Part shown: positions 35,391 to 44,664 of the stretch, in pieces
Position numbering within the stretch: position 1 is the first letter of the stretch
How the letters are laid out: every line of letters begins with the position of its first letter
NCBI RefSeq assembly: GCF_933208495.1
Contig: NZ_CAKOET010000001.1
Span: forward strand, 279,460-343,459
Origin: Convivina praedatoris
GTDB taxonomy: Bacteria > Bacillota > Bacilli > Lactobacillales > Lactobacillaceae
Direction of reading: 5' to 3'
DNA: 64,000 nt
Position numbers and translations under genes: made by a program
The notes under the pieces: model-generated
The model's input: only the letters and a program-made list of their open reading frames with translations
What the model was told of the DNA's origin: nothing
Database searches by the model: none

Positions 35391-36524
35391 ATGACAACGA
35401 CAGAAACAAACAAGAAAATTTTAGATTTTGACTATCAATTACAGCAGCAAGACGAAAGTTTTCCAACCTTGTCTGTTTTAAATAACGAAGGTGAAATTGT
35501 TGATGAAGAAGCCTTAAAGCGGGCTAATTTAACTAATGACGACTTGGTAGAAATTATGAAGCGCATGGTTATGAGCCGCCAGTTAGATATTCGTTCGACG
35601 AAGTTGGCTAAGCAGGGTCGGTTTGGTTTCTTTGCCCCAACTGCCGGCCAGGAAGCTTCTCAAATGGCTTCATCTTATGCCTTTAACGATGATGATTGGT
35701 TGATGCCTGGGTATCGTGATATTCCTGAAATCGTGGTCAAGGGTTGGCCAATTTGGAAAGCAATTCTTTGGTCACGAGGCCATGAATTAGGAAATGTCTT
35801 TGAAACCGAAGATGGTAAGCCAGTTAACTCTTGGATGCCCCAAATCATCATTGGCGCTCAGTATGTAGAAGCAGCTGGAATTGCTTTGGGCTTGAAGAAG
35901 CGTAAAAAGGATGCCGTTGTCTATGCTTATACTGGTGATGGTGGAACTTCGCAGGGCGATTTTTACGAAGGAATGGATTTTGCTGGTGCTTACCATGCTA
36001 ATGCAGTCTTCTTCTCACAAAACAATGGCTTTGCCATTTCAACGCCACGTAAGTTACAAACAGCAGCTCCTCACTTAGCTGCTAAGGGTTGGGCAGCTGG
36101 TTTGCCAAGCGTAGTGGTCGATGGAAATGATGCCATTGCCGTGTACTTGGCAGCTAAAGAAGCCCGGGCTTGGTCCGTAGCTGGTAATGGTCCAGTCTTC
36201 ATCGAGACTTTGACTAATCGGTTGGAACCTCACTCAACGGCTGGAGATGATCCTTTGCGTTACCGGACCCAAGCTGATATTGACGAACATTGGAAGTTTG
36301 AACCTTTGCTACGGATGCGAGCTTACATGGAAAAGTTGGGTATCTGGAGTGAAGAGATTGAGCAAGCCTATGTTGAACAAGTTAATAAAGAAATTGATGA
36401 GAATATCGCCAAGGCTGACAATGTTGAAAAGCAAAAGATTAGTGATTTCTTGAAGCATACTTTGGAAGTACCTAGTTTCGCAATGACGGAGCAGATTAAA
36501 AAGTTTGAAGAGGAGGGTAAGTAA
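35391..36524 (+). CDS. pdhA: Pyruvate dehydrogenase E1 component, alpha subunit
   Basis: With PdhB forms the thiamine-diphosphate-dependent E1 that decarboxylates pyruvate and loads acetyl groups on the E2 lipoyl arm. 377 residues with FFAPTAGQEASQMAS, WLMPGYRDIPEI, the ThDP motif GDGGTSQGDFYEGMDFAGAY (GDG to N/A region about 182-201) followed by FFSQNNGFAIS, and the phosphorylation-loop-like RLEPHSTAGDDPLRYR. Branched-chain dehydrogenase E1 alpha is similar, but the full pdhABCD order supports pyruvate. Start ATG after AAGGATAGGAAA. Confidence 0.94.
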   Translation: MTTTETNKKILDFDYQLQQQDESFPTLSVLNNEGEIVDEEALKRANLTNDDLVEIMKRMVMSRQLDIRSTKLAKQGRFGFFAPTAGQEASQMASSYAFNDDDWLMPGYRDIPEIVVKGWPIWKAILWSRGHELGNVFETEDGKPVNSWMPQIIIGAQYVEAAGIALGLKKRKKDAVVYAYTGDGGTSQGDFYEGMDFAGAYHANAVFFSQNNGFAISTPRKLQTAAPHLAAKGWAAGLPSVVVDGNDAIAVYLAAKEARAWSVAGNGPVFIETLTNRLEPHSTAGDDPLRYRTQADIDEHWKFEPLLRMRAYMEKLGIWSEEIEQAYVEQVNKEIDENIAKADNVEKQKISDFLKHTLEVPSFAMTEQIKKFEEEGK

Positions 36525-36526
36525 TT

Positions 36527-37507
36527 ATGGCTGTTAAAAGTTATATTGATGCCATTCGTGAGGGCTTGGATTTAGCTTTGGAAAAAGATCCAGATACCTT
36601 AATTTTTGGTGAAGATGTTGGTCAAAACGGTGGTGTTTTCCGTGCTACCGATGGTTTACAGGCTAAATATGGCGAAGATCGAGTTTTCAACACGCCTTTG
36701 GCTGAATCTGGCATTGGTGGTTTAGCTATTGGTTTAACTACCCAAAATTACCGGCCCATTATGGAAATTCAGTTCTTTGGTTTTATCTTTGAAGTAATGG
36801 ATTCAATTGCCGGTCAAATGTCACGTAATCGTTTCCGTTTCAACAATACGCGCCATATGCCAATCGTTGTCCGCTCTCCTTATGGTGGTGGGACTAAGAC
36901 ACCAGAAATGCACGCTGATAACTTGGAAGGAATCGTTGCCCAAGTACCTGGTATTCGCGTAGTGATGCCAGCTAATCCAGCCGATGCCAAGGGATTGTTG
37001 CTAAGTTCGATTGAATCTAATGACCCCGTTATCTTCTTGGAAAACTTGCACTTGTATCGTTCTTTAAAGGGTGAAGTGCCAGAAGGTTATTACACGACAC
37101 CTTTGGATACCGCTGCAGTTGCCCGTGAAGGGAAGGATGTATCAATTATTGCCTATGGTGGTACAGTACCTTTGGCCTTAAAGGCTGCTGATACTTTGGC
37201 TGAACAAGGGATTGATGCTGAAGTCTTGGATTTGCGGACTGTTTCACCTTTGGATATTGAAGCCATTGGTAAAACGGTACAAAAGACCGGTCGAGTGGTT
37301 GTTGCCCAAGAAGCGCAACGCTTAGCTGGTGTTGGCAGCAAGGTAATGGCAGAAATTTCAGAGCGCTTTATCTTGAGTTTGGCAGCCCCAATTGGTTTTG
37401 TTGCCGCACCAGATTCAATTTATCCTTTCCCTCAAGCAGAAGGGGACTGGATGGTCAAGGCTGATGACATCGTGGCTAAGGCTGTGGAGGTAGTGAATTA
37501 TGACTGA
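36527..37507 (+). CDS. pdhB: Pyruvate dehydrogenase E1 component, beta subunit
   Basis: 326-residue partner of PdhA. It carries the beta-subunit blocks FGEDVGQNGGVFRATDGL, NTPLAESGIGGLAIGL, EIQFFGFIFEVMDSI, RSPYGGGTKTPEMHAD and the C-terminal VVAQEAQRLAGVGSKV. Start ATG 2 nt after the pdhA stop codon, with GAGGAGGGTAA as binding site inside the end of pdhA; it overlaps pdhC by 8 nt, so expression is tightly coupled. Confidence 0.95.
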   Translation: MAVKSYIDAIREGLDLALEKDPDTLIFGEDVGQNGGVFRATDGLQAKYGEDRVFNTPLAESGIGGLAIGLTTQNYRPIMEIQFFGFIFEVMDSIAGQMSRNRFRFNNTRHMPIVVRSPYGGGTKTPEMHADNLEGIVAQVPGIRVVMPANPADAKGLLLSSIESNDPVIFLENLHLYRSLKGEVPEGYYTTPLDTAAVAREGKDVSIIAYGGTVPLALKAADTLAEQGIDAEVLDLRTVSPLDIEAIGKTVQKTGRVVVAQEAQRLAGVGSKVMAEISERFILSLAAPIGFVAAPDSIYPFPQAEGDWMVKADDIVAKAVEVVNYD

Positions 37508-38804
37508 GATTTTTAAAATGCCCGATATCGGTGAAGGTATGGCCGAGGGTGAGATTTCGCATTGGCTCGTAAAAGTTGGTGATACGATTAAGGCTGATGA
37601 TGAAGTCGCTGAAGTGCAAAATGATAAGATGGTGCAAGATATTTTATCGCCTTATTCTGGTACTATTACTAAGCTTTATGTACCGGATGGTACAACGGTA
37701 GCAGTTGGTGATCCTTTGATTGAATTTGATGGCGATGGCTCTGGTAGTGCTGATAGTCAAAGTGTTGCGCCAGTAGCTAGTCCCACTCCGGCTGCCCCTG
37801 CTCAACCAGCTCCCACAGCTACGCCAGCAGCACCAGTTGCTACAAGTAACGGTGCCAGTGTCGCCAGCAATGGCAATATTTTAGCTATGCCGATGGTACG
37901 TCAGTTTGCTAAGGTAAATAATATTGATTTGACCCAAGTGCCAGCTACCGGTCGCCATGGACACATCACCTTGCAAGATGTACGTAACTTTACGGCTAAT
38001 GGGTCTGTTGCTCCAGCTACGCCAGCTGTTGAAGCCCTAGCTACTCCAGTCGCACCGGCTGCGCCAAGTGTGCCAGCACCACAAGCAATCGCGCCTACTG
38101 AAGGAGATCGGACTGAACCAATGTCTGGTATCCGGAAGGCCATTGCCAAAGCCATGACGAACCAGAACTTGACAATTCCATCAGTTACTAATTTTGATCA
38201 AGTGGAAGTTTCTGATTTGGTAGCTCACCGTCAACACTTTAAGGAAGTTGCTAAGAAACAAGATATTCACTTGACTTACTTGGCTTACGCCGTTAAAGCT
38301 TTGGCTGCCATGGCTAAGAAATTCCCTGAATTTAATGCTAGCCTAGATATGCAAAAAGAAACGGTAGTTTATCATCAAGCCGTTAACGTCGGTGTAGCTG
38401 TCAATGCACCAAGTGGTTTGTTTGTGCCAGTTATTCATGATGCTGATCGTAAGTCAATTTTGACGATTGCTCAAGAAATTGAGGATTTGGCTCAAGCTGT
38501 TCGGGAAGGAACAATTAAGCCTAATCAAATGCACGGTGCTACCATTACAATCTCTAACCTTGGTTCTGCTCGTGGTTCTTGGTTTACGCCAATCATTAAT
38601 GCCAATGAAGTTGCGATTTTGGGATTGGGTACTATCAGTACTGAACCAGTCGTTAACGCAGCTGGTGCCGTGGTAGCCGGACAAAACATGAAGTTGTCTT
38701 TGACCTACGATCACCGTTTGATTGACGGTATGTTGGGTCAAGGTGGTATGAATTACCTAAAGCAGCTACTTGGTGATCCTGAATACATGTTGATGGAGGT
38801 ATAA
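37500..38804 (+). CDS. pdhC: Dihydrolipoamide acetyltransferase (E2 of pyruvate dehydrogenase)
   Basis: Core of the complex, passing the acetyl group to CoA. 434 residues: one lipoyl domain (1-78) with the lipoylated Lys43 in VQNDKMVQD, an Ala/Pro/Thr linker, a peripheral-subunit-binding domain (about 122-160; ILAMPMVRQFAKVNNIDL), a second Ala/Pro linker and the catalytic domain (about 200-434) ending with the SLTYDHRLIDG motif (catalytic His and Asp). A single lipoyl domain is usual in lactic acid bacteria. Start ATG overlaps pdhB. Substrate of the neighbouring LplA. Confidence 0.95.
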   Translation: MTEIFKMPDIGEGMAEGEISHWLVKVGDTIKADDEVAEVQNDKMVQDILSPYSGTITKLYVPDGTTVAVGDPLIEFDGDGSGSADSQSVAPVASPTPAAPAQPAPTATPAAPVATSNGASVASNGNILAMPMVRQFAKVNNIDLTQVPATGRHGHITLQDVRNFTANGSVAPATPAVEALATPVAPAAPSVPAPQAIAPTEGDRTEPMSGIRKAIAKAMTNQNLTIPSVTNFDQVEVSDLVAHRQHFKEVAKKQDIHLTYLAYAVKALAAMAKKFPEFNASLDMQKETVVYHQAVNVGVAVNAPSGLFVPVIHDADRKSILTIAQEIEDLAQAVREGTIKPNQMHGATITISNLGSARGSWFTPIINANEVAILGLGTISTEPVVNAAGAVVAGQNMKLSLTYDHRLIDGMLGQGGMNYLKQLLGDPEYMLMEV

Positions 38805-38805
38805 G

Positions 38806-40215
38806 ATGGTTGTTGGTGCACAAGCAACAGAGGTTGATACAGTTGTGATTGGTTCGGGCCCTGGTGGTTATGTAGCCGCTATTCGTGCTGCTGAATTGGG
38901 TCAAAAAGTAACCTTGATTGAACGCGATAAAATCGGCGGTGTTTGCTTAAATATTGGTTGTATTCCCTCTAAAGCCTTGATTAATGTTGGTCATCATGTT
39001 CGTGAAAGTCGGGCTAGCAATCCCTTTGGTTTAACCATGGGGGAGAGTACCCTTGACTGGGAAAAGACCCAAGATTGGAAACAAAACGGTGTTGTTAATC
39101 ATTTGACCGGTGGAGTAGCCAGCCTTTTGAAAAAGCATAAGGTTGATGTCATTGAGGGTGATGCTAGTTTTGTTGATAATGAAACGGTGAATGTTGTCCA
39201 AGAAGACGGCCATCAGCTGTTACAGTTTAACAATGTAATTATTGCCACTGGTTCACATCCCTTTGTGATTCCTACCATGCCACTTTCTAAGCGAATCGTT
39301 GATTCTACCGGTGCTTTGTCCTTACCCGAGATTCCTAAGAAATTAGTGATTATTGGTGGTGGAGTTATCGGCTTTGAATTGGGTGGTGCCTATGCCAATA
39401 TGGGTAGTCAAGTGACCGTCATTGAGGGAACTGACCACATTTTAAATGGTTTCGATCAGGAAATGGTTGCACCCGTTTTGGCCGACTTTAAGGCCCACGG
39501 TGGTGAGGTTATTACCAATGCCTCCGCTAAACAAGCTAGCCAAACTGATGATGATGTGACCTTGGAATATGAAGTTGATGGTAAGACCCAAACCGTGACG
39601 GGGGATTATCTCCTAGTTGCTGTTGGTCGCCGGCCAAATACTGATCAATTAGGCTTGAATAATACTGATATTAAGCTTACTGATCGTGGCTTAATTGAAG
39701 TTGATGATCAATTGAAGACCAGTGTAGCCCATGTGTATGCTATTGGGGATATTACGCCTGGTCCACAGTTAGCCCATAAGGCTAGTTTCCAGGCTAAAAT
39801 TGCGGCTGCCGCAATTGCTGGTCAGTCCGATGCGCATGATTTGCACTATGCTTTGCCAGCTGTTGCCTATACTCAATATGAATTGGCGACTGTTGGTGAA
39901 ACTCCTGATAGTGTTAAAGCAAATAATCTAGATGTCAACATTGTTAAGTTCCCCTTGGCTGCTAACGGACGGGCTTTATCCATGGACGCGACTACTGGGT
40001 TTATCCGCTTGATTCAAGATAAGCAAACTAAGGCTTTGATTGGGGGACAAATTGTTGGAGCCAATGCTTCGGATTTGATTTCAGAATTGTCCTTGGCGAT
40101 TGAAAACGGCTTAACTACTGAAGATATTGCCTTGACGATTCATCCTCATCCAACTTTGGGTGAAGCGATTATGGATGCTGCTGAATTGGCTGATGGTGTG
40201 CCAATTCACGTTTAA
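38806..40215 (+). CDS. pdhD: Dihydrolipoamide dehydrogenase (E3)
   Basis: FAD enzyme that reoxidises the E2 lipoyl group and makes NADH. 469 residues: FAD-binding VVIGSGPGGYVAAIRAAELG (about 13-32), the redox disulfide GGVCLNIGCIPSKALI (about 44-59), NAD-binding KLVIIGGGVIGFELGGAYANMG, the second FAD motif VYAIGDITPG and the active-site His-Glu in TIHPHPTLGEAIMDAA. Start ATG 1 nt after the pdhC stop codon, binding site ATGGAGG within pdhC. Confidence 0.96.
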   Translation: MVVGAQATEVDTVVIGSGPGGYVAAIRAAELGQKVTLIERDKIGGVCLNIGCIPSKALINVGHHVRESRASNPFGLTMGESTLDWEKTQDWKQNGVVNHLTGGVASLLKKHKVDVIEGDASFVDNETVNVVQEDGHQLLQFNNVIIATGSHPFVIPTMPLSKRIVDSTGALSLPEIPKKLVIIGGGVIGFELGGAYANMGSQVTVIEGTDHILNGFDQEMVAPVLADFKAHGGEVITNASAKQASQTDDDVTLEYEVDGKTQTVTGDYLLVAVGRRPNTDQLGLNNTDIKLTDRGLIEVDDQLKTSVAHVYAIGDITPGPQLAHKASFQAKIAAAAIAGQSDAHDLHYALPAVAYTQYELATVGETPDSVKANNLDVNIVKFPLAANGRALSMDATTGFIRLIQDKQTKALIGGQIVGANASDLISELSLAIENGLTTEDIALTIHPHPTLGEAIMDAAELADGVPIHV

Positions 40216-40224
40216 GAGGTTGAC

Positions 40225-41016
40225 GTGTCTTACTTTTTAACCAGTGACCAAGTTAAAATTAATTATCAAATTAGTGGTGCCTATGACGGACAGTCCCTAG
40301 TTTTTAGCACTGGTTTTGGGGCTAATCAGGCCAATTGGCAATTACAGGTTGATTATTTTACAACCGCTGGGTACCGGGTGATTACCTATGACCATCGTAA
40401 CCAGGGATTGAGTCAGGTTGCTTTGGAAGATTTAACGATTAAACGGCAAGGCCAGGACTTAAAAGAATTAATTGACTACTGTCATTTAATCAATCCGGTG
40501 TTGATTGGTCATTCCCTCGGGGCTAGTACCGTCTGGTCCTATTTATCCCAGTTTGGTCAAGAAAATATAAGTGCCGTGGTGACTGAGGATTTACCACCCA
40601 AATGCATACGTTCGTTGGATTGGCCTATTGGTCTCTTTGATGCTAATCAGGAAGATTTGGCTGTTGCGATTGAAAAATTGCGACATCAGTCCTTAACTTA
40701 TCGGCCGCTACCCCATGAATTGCAGGTTTTTCTGGCCCAAAAGGCCACGCCCTTTAATTGGATGGCTAACGTACCTTTATTATTGGATAGTTTGCCTCAG
40801 GATTGGAGGCCAGTTGCTCAACAGGAAGAATTACCGCATTTAGTCGTTACAGGTCAGTATTCGCCCCTCTGGCCAGCTGACCAAGGTCAGTTAACCGTGG
40901 CTTTATTGACAAAAGGGGTGTTAGCTATGATTTCAGAGACTGGACATGTACCTCATCTGGAAAATCCAGTTGATTTTAATACTAGTCTAGCTAACTTTTT
41001 ACAAAAATATTTATAA
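40225..41016 (+). CDS. Alpha/beta hydrolase, last gene of the pdh operon
   Basis: 263-residue alpha/beta-hydrolase-fold protein. The nucleophile elbow is GHSLGAST (about 91-98), the acid is probably in PLWPADQG and the histidine is in ETGHVPHLENP (about 240-250); oxyanion region STGFGANQANW. It starts with GTG, 9 nt after pdhD, and is followed by a terminator, so it is co-transcribed with pyruvate dehydrogenase. The substrate is unknown; a thioesterase- or esterase-like activity is possible, but nothing in the sequence decides this. Confidence 0.85.
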   Translation: MSYFLTSDQVKINYQISGAYDGQSLVFSTGFGANQANWQLQVDYFTTAGYRVITYDHRNQGLSQVALEDLTIKRQGQDLKELIDYCHLINPVLIGHSLGASTVWSYLSQFGQENISAVVTEDLPPKCIRSLDWPIGLFDANQEDLAVAIEKLRHQSLTYRPLPHELQVFLAQKATPFNWMANVPLLLDSLPQDWRPVAQQEELPHLVVTGQYSPLWPADQGQLTVALLTKGVLAMISETGHVPHLENPVDFNTSLANFLQKYL

Positions 41017-41019
41017 TAG

Positions 41020-41049
41020 AAACTACCAAGTCATTTGGTAGTTTTTTTA
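41020..41049 (+). terminator. Terminator of the lplA-pdh operon
   Basis: Stem AAACTACCAA / TTGGTAGTTT with loop GTCAT, then T's. Confidence 0.9.
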
Positions 41050-41060
41050 TTCCTAAAAGC

Positions 41061-41089
41061 TTGCAGGGGTAGCTGAAGTTCGGTATAAT
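41061..41089 (+). promoter_or_regulatory. Promoter of yhaO-yhaN-yhaM
   Basis: TTGCAG (41061-41066), 17-nt spacer, TATAAT (41084-41089), 37 nt before the yhaO start. Confidence 0.78.
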
Positions 41090-41125
41090 TTTTGCGAACA
41101 TTTGTTCTCTTTGGAAAGGATTCTA

Positions 41126-42298
41126 ATGAAATTTATTCATGCCGGGGATGTCCATTTAGGCAATCCCTTTGTTGGTTTAGATAGTAATATGCCGGCTGAT
41201 TTTCAACAATTAATCCGTTCGGCGACCTTAACTGCCTTTCAAAAACTGATTCAGGTTGCGCTAACTGAACAGGTAGATTTTGTTTTGTTCCCTGGGGATC
41301 TTTATCATGGACAACGTAACAGTCCAATCGTTCAAGATCAGTTACGGACGGCTTTTTTGCAATTACAAGCAGCCCAAATTCCAGTTTATTTGAGTTTTGG
41401 AAATCATGATTTTCAGGCTGATCAGCAACCACATTTAGCTTGGCCGGATAATGTTCATGTGTTCCCGCAAGCTGTTACTACTTATTCTTTACTAACCAAA
41501 GCGGGTCTTAAAATTGGGCTAACTGGTTTTTCCTATCAGGATCAACGCCAAACCACGTCAATTATGGCCGACTTTTCCCTAAAAGATAATAGCTATGACT
41601 ATCAGATTGGCCTTTATCATGGTAGTTTGGGGAGTGCTGGGAGCAACTATGCGGCTTTTAAATTAAGTGATTTATTAGCTAAAAATTATGACTATTGGGC
41701 GTTAGGCCATATTCATGTTCGTCAAGTTCTGCATGAACATCCCTATGTGGCTTATTCCGGTAATCTGCAAGGTTTAAATGCTAAAGAAACTGGCCCGAAA
41801 GGCTTTTATCTGGTAGAAACTAAAAATAATCAATTAATTCCCGAGTTTAAAGCAGTTGCCCCGGTTATATGGCAAGAATTAACAGTTGGGCAGTTAACTG
41901 AGATTGATGATTTATTGAACCAATTGAACACGCTACAACCAGATCAGCCGACCTTGCTAACAATTCGCCTGCCAGGGCCATTACCAGCGTTATTACAGGA
42001 GGCATTTAATTCTGGCCTGCTACTCGATAAAGCTCGTCAAGCAGTCAGCCAAAAGCTTTGGCTGGTTAAAATTATCCTTAATTTACCCAATGTGATGCCG
42101 CGGGGGGATGTCAATATTGATGACCGTGTTTGGCAAAAGGCCCTAAACCAAGTCTTACAGCCAGATAACATTAACAGTTTACTTGGGATTGATTTGCCAG
42201 TGGCCTTACGGGAATTCTTTTTGAGTCCGGCTGGTCAAGCCACTTTAAAGCAAGCCATGCAGGCCCGATTATTCGAGGAGAATCATCATGAAAATTGA
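41126..42298 (+). CDS. yhaO: Metallophosphoesterase YhaO (SbcD/Mre11-like DNA repair exonuclease)
   Basis: 390-residue calcineurin-like phosphoesterase of the SbcD/Mre11 group: motifs AGDVHLGNPF (5-14), FPGDLYHG, SFGNHDFQ, YHGSLGS and LGHIHVRQ supply the two-metal site. A TTG at 41102 is in frame, but GGAAAGGA sits just upstream of ATG 41126, which gives the usual MKFIHAGDVHLG start. It overlaps yhaN by 11 nt; the pair resembles an SbcCD/Rad50-Mre11 nuclease module. Exact substrate not established. Confidence 0.92.
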   Translation: MKFIHAGDVHLGNPFVGLDSNMPADFQQLIRSATLTAFQKLIQVALTEQVDFVLFPGDLYHGQRNSPIVQDQLRTAFLQLQAAQIPVYLSFGNHDFQADQQPHLAWPDNVHVFPQAVTTYSLLTKAGLKIGLTGFSYQDQRQTTSIMADFSLKDNSYDYQIGLYHGSLGSAGSNYAAFKLSDLLAKNYDYWALGHIHVRQVLHEHPYVAYSGNLQGLNAKETGPKGFYLVETKNNQLIPEFKAVAPVIWQELTVGQLTEIDDLLNQLNTLQPDQPTLLTIRLPGPLPALLQEAFNSGLLLDKARQAVSQKLWLVKIILNLPNVMPRGDVNIDDRVWQKALNQVLQPDNINSLLGIDLPVALREFFLSPAGQATLKQAMQARLFEENHHEN

Positions 42299-44648
42299 AG
42301 CCTTAGCAATTCAAGGTTTTGGAAAATGGTCCCAATTTAGTTTGAATAACCTGAAAAATTGGCAGGTTATTGCTGGCCCAAATGAAGCCGGAAAGTCGAC
42401 CTTGAACGCCTTTATTTTAGGGGTGTTATTTGGTTTTCCCAGTAAGGCCAAGGGTCGTAATCTTTATGAACCAGTCGATGGTAGCCGTTATGGCGGTAGT
42501 TTAACTGTTAGTATTGCTAAGCAACATTATAAAATTACCCGCTTAGATCGAACTAGTTCTCAACTAACCGTGGAAAATTTGGATAATCATAGTCAAATTG
42601 AAAATCCAAGTGCTTGGTTAGAAAATCAGCTGGGAAAGATGTCAGTATCAGAGTACCAGGCGATTTATAGTTTTGATTTACTGGCCCTAGAGAAAATTAA
42701 AAAATTATCAGCTCAGGATTTAGAACGTCTACTCCTAAATTTAGGCACTGGACAAGGGGAGGGGTGGTTTCAATATGCACAACAATTGGACCGCCAAGCT
42801 AATCAAAAATATACTGTCAGCACCACCGGTCGACGCCCTATTAATCGGGCTTTAAATGCTTATCAGCAAGATGAACAAGCCCTCCAAAGTCTGGCTGGGC
42901 AGGTGGCTGATTTTGTCAATCAAGAACAACAAATTCAACAAAAAAAAGACCAGTTACAAGCACAAAGATTAGACTTACAAAAGCAAGAAGAAGGGCTTAA
43001 TCAACTGAGTCAAGCTCAAAAGCAGTATGGCCTTTACCAGGAAGCTCAACAAATTCAACAAAAGCATTTACAAGTCACTGTTAAGCCAATCGACCAGCAG
43101 GATTATCAGCAGGCACAAAAATTATCGCTAGAAATTGAAGCCTTGCAGACTAGTATTAATCAGTTAAATCAAGAACAAAGTCAAGCCTCTGCCCCCCCAA
43201 CCTTAAGTGCAACTGAGGCTCAGCAAGTCTATCAGATGGCAGATACTGTTCAGCGCATTAGCTATTTGAAGCTTAGTTTGTCAGAAACTAAGGCGGAACT
43301 CGCTCAAATCCAAGCTAAATTTGAGGGGTGGATTCCAACACCACTGCAAGCCCATGAACGCAGTCTTTTAATTGACTACAATAAAATGCTGGGCATCACC
43401 TTGGGACTAAATGGTGCGATAATTCTTGGCCTAATTTTACATTTTCCCATCTGGCTGATGGTTTTGTTAGTAGCGGGTGCTATCTGGCAAGACTATCGTT
43501 GTTTTAACCGATACCAGCAACGACAGCAATTATTAGCTCGATACCAACCTTTGCTACCGGCAGCCATTTTGGCTGAGCAAGATCAATTACAAAATGCCCA
43601 ACGACAACAAGCACAAATATTGACTCAAACCAGCGAGTTAGGCCAATTACAGAACGAGTTAAGGCCAACTATTGAAAGTCTATTAGCTAAAGTAGGTATC
43701 ATTACTTATCAGGAGGAATTGCCAGTCCTTTATCAAAGGCTAAAAGAGCAAGCTCATTTAACGCAAGACATTCTTCAAGGTCATTTGTCAGATATGGCCA
43801 GTCAACAGCTAACCTTGTTAACTAATTACCAAGAACGTTTAGCAGCCTTAAATCAGGAAATAGCGGCTATTTTCAGTCGTTATCAAGTTGCCAATATGGC
43901 TAATTTAATGCAGGGGTTGGCTCAGTATCAAAACTACCAGCGCTATCAACAGCGTTATCAAGATATTCAAGGGCAAATTGATCAGGAGCAGCTGCAGGTT
44001 ATTTTGCATAATATTAAAGATGAAAACAGCTTAAATAACCAGTTGCAAAGGGGGCAAGCCGAGGTTAAAAACCTAACTGCAGCAGTTCAACAGGGACAAA
44101 AAGAATTAGCTCAATTAGAGGCAAATTATCAAGCTGGCGTGACTAGTGATCAGTACTTGGCGCTGCAACAAAATTTGGCTAGTCAGCAAAGTGAGTTAAC
44201 TGAAGGCTTAATCGACTATTTAAGTCAAAAACTAAGTAGTCAGTGGATTGAACAAGTTCTAACTGAAAATTCAGCCCATCGATTTCCGCGGATGCAGGCC
44301 ATCGCGCAAGAGTATTTTAGTCAAATGACTTTAGATGCCTACCAACAGATTTCTTTTACTAGCGGTGAATTATTGGTGATTAACGCGACTGGTCAGCGTT
44401 TACCAATCTATCAACTATCAATGGGAACTAAGGAACAGCTATATTTAGCCTTACGGTTAGCAATGGTTAAAGTTTTGGAGGATGTAGTTGATCTACCAAT
44501 TTTAATTGATGATGCCTTAGTTAACTTTGACCCACAACGGCGACAACAGATGTTATCATTGTTACAAAAGTTGGCCCAGACGCATCAAATCATTTATTGG
44601 ACGAGTCAGTCTGATGGAGATGTGCTAAATAGTCTAACTTTAGGTTAA
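42288..44648 (+). CDS. yhaN: YhaN, Rad50/SMC-like AAA ATPase with membrane segments
   Basis: 786 residues. N-terminal ATPase half with Walker A GPNEAGKST (about 31-39) after the typical IQGFGKWSQFSL strand; a long Gln/Glu/Leu coiled coil (about 200-350); two hydrophobic segments (about 366-400, GITLGLNGAIILGLIL and WLMVLLVAGAIW) that are characteristic of YhaN; a second coiled coil; and the C-terminal half with LSMGTKEQLYLALRLA (signature) and PILIDDALVNFDPQRRQ (Walker B). Partner of YhaO, with which it overlaps. Confidence 0.92.
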   Translation: MKIEALAIQGFGKWSQFSLNNLKNWQVIAGPNEAGKSTLNAFILGVLFGFPSKAKGRNLYEPVDGSRYGGSLTVSIAKQHYKITRLDRTSSQLTVENLDNHSQIENPSAWLENQLGKMSVSEYQAIYSFDLLALEKIKKLSAQDLERLLLNLGTGQGEGWFQYAQQLDRQANQKYTVSTTGRRPINRALNAYQQDEQALQSLAGQVADFVNQEQQIQQKKDQLQAQRLDLQKQEEGLNQLSQAQKQYGLYQEAQQIQQKHLQVTVKPIDQQDYQQAQKLSLEIEALQTSINQLNQEQSQASAPPTLSATEAQQVYQMADTVQRISYLKLSLSETKAELAQIQAKFEGWIPTPLQAHERSLLIDYNKMLGITLGLNGAIILGLILHFPIWLMVLLVAGAIWQDYRCFNRYQQRQQLLARYQPLLPAAILAEQDQLQNAQRQQAQILTQTSELGQLQNELRPTIESLLAKVGIITYQEELPVLYQRLKEQAHLTQDILQGHLSDMASQQLTLLTNYQERLAALNQEIAAIFSRYQVANMANLMQGLAQYQNYQRYQQRYQDIQGQIDQEQLQVILHNIKDENSLNNQLQRGQAEVKNLTAAVQQGQKELAQLEANYQAGVTSDQYLALQQNLASQQSELTEGLIDYLSQKLSSQWIEQVLTENSAHRFPRMQAIAQEYFSQMTLDAYQQISFTSGELLVINATGQRLPIYQLSMGTKEQLYLALRLAMVKVLEDVVDLPILIDDALVNFDPQRRQQMLSLLQKLAQTHQIIYWTSQSDGDVLNSLTLG

Positions 44649-44664
44649 ACAGAGGAGTAATATC